From: Ampullaceana balthica
Taxonomy: Eukaryota; Mollusca; Gastropoda; Lymnaeidae
DNA length: 64,000 nt
Direction of reading: 5' to 3'
Assembly (NCBI GenBank): GCA_944989445.1
Contig: CALYLW010000559.1
Span: 976,166-1,040,165 of the forward strand
Of this stretch, positions 54,643 to 64,000 are shown piece by piece. The translations under genes and the position numbers were made by a program. The first letter of the stretch is position 1; every line of letters begins with the position of its first letter. The notes below the pieces were generated by a model. That model had not been told where the DNA came from. It was given only the letters and a program-made list of their open reading frames with translations, and searched no databases.

Positions 54643-57090
54643 TTACGCGACTTCGGTTGACGAAGTAGATTCTTCTTCTGACTTCGAGACGGGTTGAGCT
54701 TGTGACTCAGTGACTTCCCCTTTTAGGTGGACTGTCCTGTTCTCGCTCAATCCTGATTGATCCTGTGTAGTTCCCCTTTGGAGGTGGGACGTCACAGTGG
54801 TATTCAATCCCGGTGTATGCTTTGGCACGGTGGTTCCCACGTTGTGATGGGACATCACAGTGGCCTTCTCTATATCTCTCACCGAACTGATTGGTGGAGT
54901 TATATCCTCGTTTCTTATTTCTCTTAATGAGAGATTTGCCTGTTGCAATTCTCTAAGTTTCTTTGTTAATGACGCTATTTCATCATCCCTAAGTATAAGG
55001 GCTTGATTGAAAGCATTATCCATCAGTTTATACTTTTCTTCTAGCACCTTTATTCTACCTTCCGATTTGACATTTATAGTCTCCTGTACAACCTTCTTGT
55101 TAACTGGGTAGACAGTGACCTTATGGATAAGTTTTGCTTGAGTTGGGGTCTCATCAAGTTGATGCCTTGGCTCAAGTTTACCGTCATGTTTTGACGTTGT
55201 AACTTTAACCTTGGGTGTGTTTAACTCTGGCTGTCGCCTCGTGATGGGCTGGCTAACCATTCCTGTGTTCCTACGGTCTGTTACAACATTCTTCTGATTA
55301 CATTTTGGGCTCACTAAATTCTTTGCCGTCGCCGGTTTTGGTGGGTCGGGGCTACTCCTCCCACGCAGAACTGCAGCCGCATAGCTAAGATTCCTGTGAT
55401 GCATGCCCTGAGGGTTTGGGCACTTATTAACCATTGGGTTCGAGTGAGGTTGTCTCTTGTGTCCTTGAGTCCCCTTACCGTGGTTAAGGGTTGACCCAGT
55501 GGGACGCTGGAGTGATTCTCCTTGATTCCTTCCATGTGACCTTCCAGTTCCAGGGTTACGTTCCGGTTGTGAGGGCCTGGCCTCAAATCTAGTTGCCTCC
55601 ATCTTATCATGATATCTCCTTCTTAGCTCCTCCACTGTGAAGTATCTACTTCCCAGTATTAGGTCGAATGCTGGTGCATCCATGACTGCCGCGTGGATTA
55701 TTCCTTTGACGAAAGGAGTGTCCACTTTAATGCGTGCTACGGGAAATGTCTTTGGATGGCTGTGCCGATCGATGCCTTGGATCCTTATGGTCTCCTTGGT
55801 CATGTCCCCTGGCAGGACCAATGATCGGTTGACAATGGCTGCACAAGAACATCCCGTGTCATATAGGCACTTGATCATCTTTCCGTTGACCATGACTTTC
55901 TCACACGATGCTTCGATGAACTTATTCTCTCCAGTCGCAGGTACGTTAAGTATCGCCCCCACCGTATGTGGAAATGCTCTGGGCTTGGCAGTAGCTTGAC
56001 TATGTGGCTGGGATTTTCTTCTCTGGCACTCTTCGATGGAATGAGATGACGTCTGGTGATATTCACACCATGTACGTTTTTTTCCCGAAGGTACGGATGT
56101 CGGGTTGGAATTCCTATTTGGTGAGAATCCGGGTCTCCTGTTATTCGGGATAACGGGCGCCGTTCCTCTTTCCTCCCTCGGCATCTGGTCATCCACGGGT
56201 TGGCCGGTGGGTTTCTGCCTAATAGGCTCCTTGCCTTCTCGATGGGCCGTCAGGTACCGGTCAGCCAAGTCCTTTACCCTGTCGAGGTGGGTGGCTCCAT
56301 TTTCTTCCACAAATATCCGGAGGTCAGGGGTCATACACTCCTTCATTTGCTCTACCAGTATCATCTCCATGACGCCCTGGAATGTATCTGGGTATTTCCC
56401 CAGGGTGCGCCATTTATTCAGGTATTTAGTCAGTCTCTCCAGGAGCTGACTGTAGGTTTCAGATTTTTCCAATCTGGCCGCTCTGAACTTTTTCCTGTAC
56501 GTGGATGCCGTTAGCTCATACTTTACGAGGAGGGCTGCTCTAAGTGCGGCATAGTTCCTGGCGTCTTCCTCAGCCAGTTTCGAATATACCTCATAGGCCT
56601 TCCCCTTGAGTACATGGGCTAAGCGAAGATTCCATTTGTCCTCGGGGAGCTCATACATCTTGGCGATCTGTTCGAACCTATCCAAGTATACTTCTATCGA
56701 CTCTAACTTCTCGTCGAATGGGTCCAGCGGGAACAGCAGTGAATGATGAATCTGGCCAGTCCTTGAATCCAGGACAAGGTTGCTTCCTGGGGTGGTCGTT
56801 CGTTCCGCCTGGACTCTCCCCTTCTCTATCTCTAGCTCGGCCAATCTCAGGGCGTGTTCCCTGTCTGCCTGTTCCTTGGCCATCTCCCGTTCCGCCTTCT
56901 CCTTGGCCATCTCCCGTTCCGCCTTCTCTTTGGCCATCTCCCGTTCCGCCTCTTCTCTCTCTCTCGCTATAAACAAATCGACTTCTCGGTTCATGTACTG
57001 AACCAGTTCAGCTCCCTCCAGTCCGAGACTCTCGCCCTCTCGGCGTGCTTCGGCCTTGACCTCGGCCTTGGCCCTTACAAATTCTGCCAT
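54643..57090 (-). CDS. Gag-protease polyprotein of the array element, copy 1
   Basis: 815 aa, ATG at 57,090 in a GAACATGG context, stop TAA at 54,645. Residues 1-95 are a charged coiled coil with three nine-residue repeats (EREMAKEKA). Residues about 122-285 form the capsid. Its second half, YSQLLERLTKYLNKW to VEQMKECMTPDLRIFVEENG, has the pattern of the SCAN domain, which is known to derive from Gmr1-like Ty3/gypsy capsids. A zinc knuckle of C-x2-H-x4-H-x4-C form lies at 342-355, with His in place of the second Cys. Residues about 385-485 are an aspartic protease with catalytic LYDTGCS (D411) and FDLILGSRY. Where RT should follow there are instead ~330 residues of disordered, basic sequence with a coiled coil near 690-735. 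Encapsidation and self-processing are plausible; replication enzymes must come in trans. Confidence 0.9.
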   Translation of the reverse strand: MAEFVRAKAEVKAEARREGESLGLEGAELVQYMNREVDLFIAREREEAEREMAKEKAEREMAKEKAEREMAKEQADREHALRLAELEIEKGRVQAERTTTPGSNLVLDSRTGQIHHSLLFPLDPFDEKLESIEVYLDRFEQIAKMYELPEDKWNLRLAHVLKGKAYEVYSKLAEEDARNYAALRAALLVKYELTASTYRKKFRAARLEKSETYSQLLERLTKYLNKWRTLGKYPDTFQGVMEMILVEQMKECMTPDLRIFVEENGATHLDRVKDLADRYLTAHREGKEPIRQKPTGQPVDDQMPREERGTAPVIPNNRRPGFSPNRNSNPTSVPSGKKRTWCEYHQTSSHSIEECQRRKSQPHSQATAKPRAFPHTVGAILNVPATGENKFIEASCEKVMVNGKMIKCLYDTGCSCAAIVNRSLVLPGDMTKETIRIQGIDRHSHPKTFPVARIKVDTPFVKGIIHAAVMDAPAFDLILGSRYFTVEELRRRYHDKMEATRFEARPSQPERNPGTGRSHGRNQGESLQRPTGSTLNHGKGTQGHKRQPHSNPMVNKCPNPQGMHHRNLSYAAAVLRGRSSPDPPKPATAKNLVSPKCNQKNVVTDRRNTGMVSQPITRRQPELNTPKVKVTTSKHDGKLEPRHQLDETPTQAKLIHKVTVYPVNKKVVQETINVKSEGRIKVLEEKYKLMDNAFNQALILRDDEIASLTKKLRELQQANLSLREIRNEDITPPISSVRDIEKATVMSHHNVGTTVPKHTPGLNTTVTSHLQRGTTQDQSGLSENRTVHLKGEVTESQAQPVSKSEEESTSSTEVA

Positions 57091-57310
57091 GTTCTACCAA
57101 ACACAGTTCTAGTAAGGTGAACTCTAACTAGGTAATGTGACAACACGACTTAACTACAAATGCCAGTAAATTTCAATTCATTAATTACTTAAAATGACTA
57201 AGTATGATTAATTCCAATTAACATAAGTTATGGCAAGCTAATGATGATTTAACTAAGCGTTATGTCAAGATATATCGCATGCGAGAGATCACTAGAACAA
57301 TCCTACAACC

Positions 57311-57328
57311 ATCCCGGACGGGCCCCCA
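57311..57328 (-). promoter_or_regulatory. primer-binding site (tRNA-Pro type), unit 1
   Basis: Minus strand TGGGGGCCCGTCCGGGAT; differs by one base from the complement of the 3' end of tRNA-Pro as used by many gammaretroviruses. Ten bases separate it from the LTR. Confidence 0.8.
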
Positions 57329-57338
57329 TTTATAGCCT

Positions 57339-59071
57339 TGTGGCGATATTTATGAAATCTTAGGTGGCTTGTTGTCTAGGGGCATATATATATGTATATA
57401 TGTATGTTTAAGTTAATCTCGCTCACAAGGTATACTTTAGTGATCTACTCGCATACGACAATCAACAAACTAAAAGGTTGAATTTTAACACAATTTAATT
57501 TATCATACACTTTTTACAAGGATTGGATTGCTGCAATGCAATGTCCCCTTCACATAACATTAATCATCATCATTAGGCTAAGTTGCAATTAACTTTATGT
57601 TAATGGTGGGTACTTATAGTTGCACTGTGTGCTGTGGGTCGTCTCATCTACTCCGGGTTCCGTCTGTAGCGGGGCGGGTAGGGGTGCCTCACGAGCTCCA
57701 CGGGCTGTGCTTCGTACTGAGGTTGGCTGCAGGTGTTCTTGCCCCACCCGTGTCCTGTGTAAGGGGCGGGATGGTTGGTTCTGCAAGTCCTTCCTGGCCG
57801 CTGCGGTTCACTGGCCTGGATAACACTGGGTCAACTCTGGGTCACCTCGCCCTGCGCCGGGTTCCTTCGGTTGAGGGGCGGACGCAGTTGGTACTGCAAG
57901 GTCGTTCCTCTGGCTGGCGTGTTGAGTAAGGAGGTCACTTGGGCGTGCTCCTGATACTCTATGCTTGGGTGCGTGTTGGATATCTCGTCTTGGGTTAAGA
58001 CGACATTAACTTTCACAGGATGTGTGATAAGTTATCATTCGCACTCACGTGTGTGATGCGCGAGCTTTGGGGCACAGCTATGTGTGTGGCCACCAGCTTC
58101 GATTGGTACGGTGTGTGACCAATCGGGTATGACGACAAGTCAGCCTGGGTTGGACTGTGGACAGGAGTGCGTGTTGCCTCTCTGCACAGGTCCGGTATCC
58201 AGGAACCAGACTAAAACAGAAAAGAAAACTAGGGTAGTTTCTCTAATTCAGTCTGTCTATGTTCCACCTTCCGACAACCAAGCCTTCAGAGCAAGGTGCC
58301 AAAAGTGGATTACATATATTCATGTACAATGTGAATTATTAATTTATAAATGGGGGGGTGTGCTTAGACTGGGTCTAAGTCTTAAACCACGGATGCAGAC
58401 CTAGCTGGCTGACACCCGGGCACATGGTTCAACATACATAAATACCTTAAATGCATTAAATGCATCTTATTTTGTGAAAATCTAGCTCAAACCATCCATT
58501 CGATGGAGAGCGTGGGTAATCACACAGTTAAATAACAACATGGAATGTTCACGTGTCCCACGTGGTCCCGCATGGCGAGCTGTCGACCGTGGGGTTTAAA
58601 CATTTCAACAATTTTACAACCGGAAAATTCAATGGTTCATATCTAAGTATTTACATGTAATGCATACAATACAAATACGGCAAATAAAGCTAGAGCTCAC
58701 TCTTACCAGATTCTGGGTTTTGGATGTACTTGTCGGCTCTCTTGACCAAGGATGCGCACAGATAGAATCTTGACGCGAATACTACACTTCGTTTGTTCTG
58801 ATGCTGTGGTCGTTGGCCGGAAAAGAAGAGAACGAGATCCCGGGGTGCGCTGGTATTTATACCCTGAGGGGCGGTTTTGTCCAGTTGTGTCCGATTGGCC
58901 TCTAATTATTTTCCATCTCACAAAGAGGTTGGACTCTTTCACCTGACATCTTTGCATATTTAATAGGGTTCCGTTGACACAGGCGAGCTAATCAAGCGTG
59001 TGTGAGTTATCCCCCTTGTTTCACCCGTAGGCTGGGTAGCAGATATTTGAGTCAACACAAATTTCGTCACA
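57339..59071 (-). repeat. LTR2 (1733 bp), shared by units 1 and 2
   Basis: Serves as 5' LTR of unit 1 and 3' LTR of unit 2. Lacks the SINE-like insert and the TA expansion of LTR1. No credible gene inside. Confidence 0.9.
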
Positions 59072-59111
59072 GAGGCCCTTTTTTTGAGATAATTCATCTT
59101 GATGAATTATC
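59072..59111 (-). promoter_or_regulatory. polypurine tract and stem-loop, unit 2
   Basis: Exact repeat of the unit 1 arrangement (PPT 59,072-59,085; stem-loop 59,088-59,111). Confidence 0.75.
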
Positions 59112-59205
59112 TAAGAGTGGACGACAATTATCTGCGATGAGGCTCCGATCGGCTTCCGCACGTCCCTAATTTTGGCATTGAGTAGAGCATCTAGCATTTA
59201 TTTGG

Positions 59206-61653
59206 TTACGCGACTTCGGTTGACGAAGTAGATTCTTCTTCTGACTTCGAGACGGGTTGAGCTTGTGACTCAGTGACTTCCCCTTTTAGGTGGACTGTCC
59301 TGTTCTCGCTCAATCCTGATTGATCCTGTGTAGTTCCCCTTTGGAGGTGGGACGTCACAGTGGTATTCAATCCCGGTGTATGCTTTGGCACGGTGGTTCC
59401 CACGTTGTGATGGGACATCACAGTGGCCTTCTCTATATCTCTCACCGAACTGATTGGTGGAGTTATATCCTCGTTTCTTATTTCTCTTAATGAGAGATTT
59501 GCCTGTTGCAATTCTCTAAGTTTCTTTGTTAATGACGCTATTTCATCATCCCTAAGTATAAGGGCTTGATTGAAAGCATTATCCATCAGTTTATACTTTT
59601 CTTCTAGCACCTTTATTCTACCTTCCGATTTGACATTTATAGTCTCCTGTACAACCTTCTTGTTAACTGGGTAGACAGTGACCTTATGGATAAGTTTTGC
59701 TTGAGTTGGGGTCTCATCAAGTTGATGCCTTGGCTCAAGTTTACCGTCATGTTTTGACGTTGTAACTTTAACCTTGGGTGTGTTTAACTCTGGCTGTCGC
59801 CTCGTGATGGGCTGGCTAACCATTCCTGTGTTCCTACGGTCTGTTACAACATTCTTCTGATTACATTTTGGGCTCACTAAATTCTTTGCCGTCGCCGGTT
59901 TTGGTGGGTCGGGGCTACTCCTCCCACGCAGAACTGCAGCCGCATAGCTAAGATTCCTGTGATGCATGCCCTGAGGGTTTGGGCACTTATTAACCATTGG
60001 GTTCGAGTGAGGTTGTCTCTTGTGTCCTTGAGTCCCCTTACCGTGGTTAAGGGTTGACCCAGTGGGACGCTGGAGTGATTCTCCTTGATTCCTTCCATGT
60101 GACCTTCCAGTTCCAGGGTTACGTTCCGGTTGTGAGGGCCTGGCCTCAAATCTAGTTGCCTCCATCTTATCATGATATCTCCTTCTTAGCTCCTCCACTG
60201 TGAAGTATCTACTTCCCAGTATTAGGTCGAATGCTGGTGCATCCATGACTGCCGCGTGGATTATTCCTTTGACGAAAGGAGTGTCCACTTTAATGCGTGC
60301 TACGGGAAATGTCTTTGGATGGCTGTGCCGATCGATGCCTTGGATCCTTATGGTCTCCTTGGTCATGTCCCCTGGCAGGACCAATGATCGGTTGACAATG
60401 GCTGCACAAGAACATCCCGTGTCATATAGGCACTTGATCATCTTTCCGTTGACCATGACTTTCTCACACGATGCTTCGATGAACTTATTCTCTCCAGTCG
60501 CAGGTACGTTAAGTATCGCCCCCACCGTATGTGGAAATGCTCTGGGCTTGGCAGTAGCTTGACTATGTGGCTGGGATTTTCTTCTCTGGCACTCTTCGAT
60601 GGAATGAGATGACGTCTGGTGATATTCACACCATGTACGTTTTTTTCCCGAAGGTACGGATGTCGGGTTGGAATTCCTATTTGGTGAGAATCCGGGTCTC
60701 CTGTTATTCGGGATAACGGGCGCCGTTCCTCTTTCCTCCCTCGGCATCTGGTCATCCACGGGTTGGCCGGTGGGTTTCTGCCTAATAGGCTCCTTGCCTT
60801 CTCGATGGGCCGTCAGGTACCGGTCAGCCAAGTCCTTTACCCTGTCGAGGTGGGTGGCTCCATTTTCTTCCACAAATATCCGGAGGTCAGGGGTCATACA
60901 CTCCTTCATTTGCTCTACCAGTATCATCTCCATGACGCCCTGGAATGTATCTGGGTATTTCCCCAGGGTGCGCCATTTATTCAGGTATTTAGTCAGTCTC
61001 TCCAGGAGCTGACTGTAGGTTTCAGATTTTTCCAATCTGGCCGCTCTGAACTTTTTCCTGTACGTGGATGCCGTTAGCTCATACTTTACGAGGAGGGCTG
61101 CTCTAAGTGCGGCATAGTTCCTGGCGTCTTCCTCAGCCAGTTTCGAATATACCTCATAGGCCTTCCCCTTGAGTACATGGGCTAAGCGAAGATTCCATTT
61201 GTCCTCGGGGAGCTCATACATCTTGGCGATCTGTTCGAACCTATCCAAGTATACTTCTATCGACTCTAACTTCTCGTCGAATGGGTCCAGCGGGAACAGC
61301 AGTGAATGATGAATCTGGCCAGTCCTTGAATCCAGGACAAGGTTGCTTCCTGGGGTGGTCGTTCGTTCCGCCTGGACTCTCCCCTTCTCTATCTCTAGCT
61401 CGGCCAATCTCAGGGCGTGTTCCCTGTCTGCCTGTTCCTTGGCCATCTCCCGTTCCGCCTTCTCCTTGGCCATCTCCCGTTCCGCCTTCTCTTTGGCCAT
61501 CTCCCGTTCCGCCTCTTCTCTCTCTCTCGCTATAAACAAATCGACTTCTCGGTTCATGTACTGAACCAGTTCAGCTCCCTCCAGTCCGAGACTCTCGCCC
61601 TCTCGGCGTGCTTCGGCCTTGACCTCGGCCTTGGCCCTTACAAATTCTGCCAT
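59206..61653 (-). CDS. Gag-protease polyprotein of the array element, copy 2
   Basis: 815 aa, translating to the same protein as copy 1 with an intact frame. See copy 1 for domains. Identity at this level means either very recent duplication or ongoing homogenisation, or an assembly duplicate. It lies 4563 bp from copy 1 in the same orientation, with one LTR between them. Confidence 0.9.
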   Translation of the reverse strand: MAEFVRAKAEVKAEARREGESLGLEGAELVQYMNREVDLFIAREREEAEREMAKEKAEREMAKEKAEREMAKEQADREHALRLAELEIEKGRVQAERTTTPGSNLVLDSRTGQIHHSLLFPLDPFDEKLESIEVYLDRFEQIAKMYELPEDKWNLRLAHVLKGKAYEVYSKLAEEDARNYAALRAALLVKYELTASTYRKKFRAARLEKSETYSQLLERLTKYLNKWRTLGKYPDTFQGVMEMILVEQMKECMTPDLRIFVEENGATHLDRVKDLADRYLTAHREGKEPIRQKPTGQPVDDQMPREERGTAPVIPNNRRPGFSPNRNSNPTSVPSGKKRTWCEYHQTSSHSIEECQRRKSQPHSQATAKPRAFPHTVGAILNVPATGENKFIEASCEKVMVNGKMIKCLYDTGCSCAAIVNRSLVLPGDMTKETIRIQGIDRHSHPKTFPVARIKVDTPFVKGIIHAAVMDAPAFDLILGSRYFTVEELRRRYHDKMEATRFEARPSQPERNPGTGRSHGRNQGESLQRPTGSTLNHGKGTQGHKRQPHSNPMVNKCPNPQGMHHRNLSYAAAVLRGRSSPDPPKPATAKNLVSPKCNQKNVVTDRRNTGMVSQPITRRQPELNTPKVKVTTSKHDGKLEPRHQLDETPTQAKLIHKVTVYPVNKKVVQETINVKSEGRIKVLEEKYKLMDNAFNQALILRDDEIASLTKKLRELQQANLSLREIRNEDITPPISSVRDIEKATVMSHHNVGTTVPKHTPGLNTTVTSHLQRGTTQDQSGLSENRTVHLKGEVTESQAQPVSKSEEESTSSTEVA

Positions 61654-61873
61654 GTTCTACCAAACACAGTTCTAGTAAGGTGAACTCTAACTAGGTAATG
61701 TGACAACACGACTTAACTACAAATGCCAGTAAATTTCAATTCATTAATTACTTAAAATGACTAAGTATGATTAATTCCAATTAACATAAGTTATGGCAAG
61801 CTAATGATGATTTAACTAAGCGTTATGTCAAGATATATCGCATGCGAGAGATCACTAGAACAATCCTACAACC

Positions 61874-61891
61874 ATCCCGGACGGGCCCCCA
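61874..61891 (-). promoter_or_regulatory. primer-binding site (tRNA-Pro type), unit 2
   Basis: Same 18 bases as in unit 1, again ten bases inside LTR3. Confidence 0.8.
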
Positions 61892-61901
61892 TTTATAGCC
61901 T

Positions 61902-63635
61902 TGTGGCGATATTTATGAAATCTTAGGTGGCTTGTTGTCTAGGGGCATATATATATGTATATATGTATGTTTAAGTTAATCTCGCTCACAAGGTATACTT
62001 TAGTGATCTACTCGCATACGACAATCAACAAACTAAAAGGTTGAATTTTAACACAATTTAATTTATCATACACTTTTTACAAGGATTGGATTGCTGCAAT
62101 GCAATGTCCCCTTCACATAACATTAATCATCATCATTAGGCTAAGTTGCAATTAACTTTATGTTAATGGTGGGTACTTATAGTTGCACTGTGTGCTGTGG
62201 GTCGTCTCATCTACTCCGGGTTCCGTCTGTAGCGGGGCGGGTAGGGGTGCCTCACGAGCTCCACGGGCTGTGCTTCGTACTGAGGTTGGCTGCAGGTGTT
62301 CTTGCCCCACCCGTGTCCTGTGTAAGGGGCGGGATGGTTGGTTCTGCAAGTCCTTCCTGGCCGCTGCGGTTCACTGGCCTGGATAACACTGGGTCAACTC
62401 TGGGTCACCTCGCCCTGCGCCGGGTTCCTTCGGTTGAGGGGCGGACGCAGTTGGTACTGCAAGGTCGTTCCTCTGGCTGGCGTGTTGAGTAAGGAGGTCA
62501 CTTGGGCGTGCTCCTGATACTCTATGCTTGGGTGCGTGTTGGATATCTCGTCTTGGGTTAAGACGACATTAACTTTCACAGGATGTGTGATAAGTTATCA
62601 TTCGCACTCACGTGTGTGATGCGCGAGCTTTGGGGCACAGCTATGTGTGTGGCCACCAGCTTCGATTGGTACGGTGTGTGACCAATCGGGTATGACGACA
62701 AGTCAGCCTGGGTTGGACTGTGGACAGGAGTGCGTGTTGCCTCTCTGCACAGGTCCGGTATCCAGGAACCAGACTAAAACAGAAAAGAAAACTAGGGTAG
62801 TTTCTCTAATTCAGTCTGTCTATGTTCCACCTTCCGACAACCAAGCCTTCAGAGCAAGGTGCCAAAAGTGGATTACATATATTCATGTACAATGTGAATT
62901 ATTAATTTATAAATGGGGGGGGTGTGCTTAGACTGGGTCTAAGTCTTAAACCACGGATGCAGACCTAGCTGGCTGACACCCGGGCACATGGTTCAACATA
63001 CATAAATACCTTAAATGCATTAAATGCATCTTATTTTGTGAAAATCTAGCTCAAACCATCCATTCGATGGAGAGCGTGGGTAATCACACAGTTAAATAAC
63101 AACATGGAATGTTCACGTGTCCCACGTGGTCCCGCATGGCGAGCTGTCGACCGTGGGGTTTAAACATTTCAACAATTATACAACCGGAAAATTCAATGGT
63201 TCATATCTAAGTATTTACATGTAATGCATACAATACAAATACGGCAAATAAAGCTAGAGCTCACTCTTACCAGATTCTGGGTTTTGGATGTACTTGTCGG
63301 CTCTCTTGACCAAGGATGCGCACAGATAGAATCTTGACGCGAATACTACACTTCGTTTGTTCTGATGCTGTGGTCGTTGGCCGGAAAAGAAGAGAACGAG
63401 ATCCCGGGGTGCGCTGGTATTTATACCCTGAGGGGCGGTTTTGTCCAGTTGTGTCCGATTGGCCTCTAATTATTTTCCATCTCACAAAGAGGTTGGACTC
63501 TTTCACCTGACATCTTTGCATATTTAATAGGGTTCCGTTGACACAGGCGAGCTAATCAAGCGTGTGTGAGTTATCCCCCTTGTTTCACCCGTAGGCTGGG
63601 TAGCAGATATTTGAGTCAACACAAATTTCGTCACA
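61902..63635 (-). repeat. LTR3 (1734 bp)
   Basis: As LTR2 apart from one added G in a G-run near 62,917 and a T-to-A change near 63,178. Confidence 0.9.
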
Positions 63636-63675
63636 GAGGCCCTTTTTTTGAGATAATTCATCTTGATGAATTATC
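63636..63675 (-). promoter_or_regulatory. polypurine tract and stem-loop, unit 3
   Basis: Same arrangement as units 1 and 2, one base shifted by the extra G upstream. Confidence 0.75.
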
Positions 63676-63769
63676 TAAGAGTGGACGACAATTATCTGCG
63701 ATGAGGCTCCGATCGGCTTCCGCACGTCCCTAATTTTGGCATTGAGTAGAGCATCTAGCATTTATTTGG

Positions 63770-64000
63770 TTACGCGACTTCGGTTGACGAAGTAGATTCT
63801 TCTTCTGACTTCGAGACGGGTTGAGCTTGTGACTCAGTGACTTCCCCTTTTAGGTGGACTGTCCTGTTCTCGCTCAATCCTGATTGATCCTGTGTAGTTC
63901 CCCTTTGGAGGTGGGACGTCACAGTGGTATTCAATCCCGGTGTATGCTTTGGCACGGTGGTTCCCACGTTGTGATGGGACATCACAGTGGCCTTCTCTAT
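63770..64000 (-). CDS. Gag-protease polyprotein, copy 3 (C-terminal end only)
   Basis: The last ~77 codons match copies 1 and 2; the window ends inside the gene. The frame is open to the edge, so there is no sign that this copy is broken. It shows that the array continues for at least a third interior. Confidence 0.85.
   Translation of the reverse strand: MEKATVMSHHNVGTTVPKHTPGLNTTVTSHLQRGTTQDQSGLSENRTVHLKGEVTESQAQPVSKSEEESTSSTEVA

Larger units (their letters stand above)
52526..64000 (-). mobile_element. head-to-tail array of an RT-less LTR retroelement (period 4563 bp), open at the right edge
   Basis: Order on the plus strand: LTR1 52,526-54,508; interior 54,509-57,338; LTR2 57,339-59,071; interior 59,072-61,901; LTR3 61,902-63,635; interior from 63,636 onward. 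The element reads on the minus strand: LTR, PBS, one gag-protease gene, stem-loop, PPT, LTR. Adjacent interiors share a single LTR between them. From 53,699 onward successive units are identical by eye at 4563 bp spacing; the third differs by one extra G near 62,917 and a T-to-A near 63,178. The interior is only 2.8 kb, filled by the gene. No RT, RNase H or integrase. Confidence 0.9.

Noticed and set aside
55314..57120. Numerous open frames on both strands inside the gag-protease gene (for example plus 56,105-56,449 and plus 56,718-56,972) and their copies 4563 bp on
   Set aside because: They lie in other frames of a clear 815-codon gene, with low-complexity sequence derived from the coiled-coil repeats.

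Overview
The window looks like AT-rich, repeat-dense nuclear DNA of an invertebrate animal. A lophotrochozoan, probably a mollusc, is my best guess, from the mix of craniofacial-development-protein-2-like LINEs, RTE LINEs, Penelope-like elements, hAT remnants and SCAN-like Gag proteins. There is no operon structure, no rRNA and no intact multi-exon host gene. Almost every protein-coding signal belongs to a mobile element. The exceptions are two related PAN/apple-like exons on opposite strands (4.6-5.2 kb and 17.5-18.1 kb), one broken, and one weak candidate terminal exon near 51.4 kb.

Layout. 0-15 kb: a graveyard of decayed non-LTR retrotransposons (A: 1-2545 +; D: about 3010-4012 -; RTE B: about 6540-10160 +, interrupted by the tail of an RNase H-bearing LINE; C: about 11080-13815 +), plus a Ty3/gypsy gag remnant at 6.0-6.5 kb (-). 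15-24 kb: AT-rich DNA with a tRNA-Val-like pseudogene, two 430-475 bp inverted-terminal elements in tandem, and a hAT transposase relic. 24-29.1 kb: a 5 kb imperfect palindrome built from roughly 320 bp repeats that carry GC-rich boxes. 31.6-32.5 kb: a 20 bp minisatellite and a 5'-truncated LINE tail with a perfect 16 bp target duplication. 32,555-38,668: a structurally complete young LTR element (LTRs about 99% identical, 5 bp target duplication) with no recognisable protease, reverse transcriptase or integrase, coding instead for a very long coiled-coil protein. 39.9-44 kb: another copy of the palindrome arm and a 1.24 kb element with 18 bp inverted termini. 44.9-46.8 kb: a rearranged Penelope-like element with a hammerhead-ribozyme-like core, followed by a LINE tail. 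47.4-48.0 kb: a mariner-like relic. 50.4-51.3 kb: a 17-18 bp minisatellite.

52,526-64,000: the most striking region, a head-to-tail array LTR-internal-LTR-internal-LTR-internal with a 4563 bp period. Each internal region encodes one 815 aa Gag-protease on the minus strand, with no reverse transcriptase or integrase. The first two copies of the gene translate identically; the third runs off the window.

The two RT-less LTR families share a plan: a PBS starting TGGGGGCCCGT, a protein beginning with highly charged coiled coil, and a perfect stem-loop abutting the polypurine tract. Both would have to borrow reverse transcriptase and integrase from an autonomous relative elsewhere in the genome.
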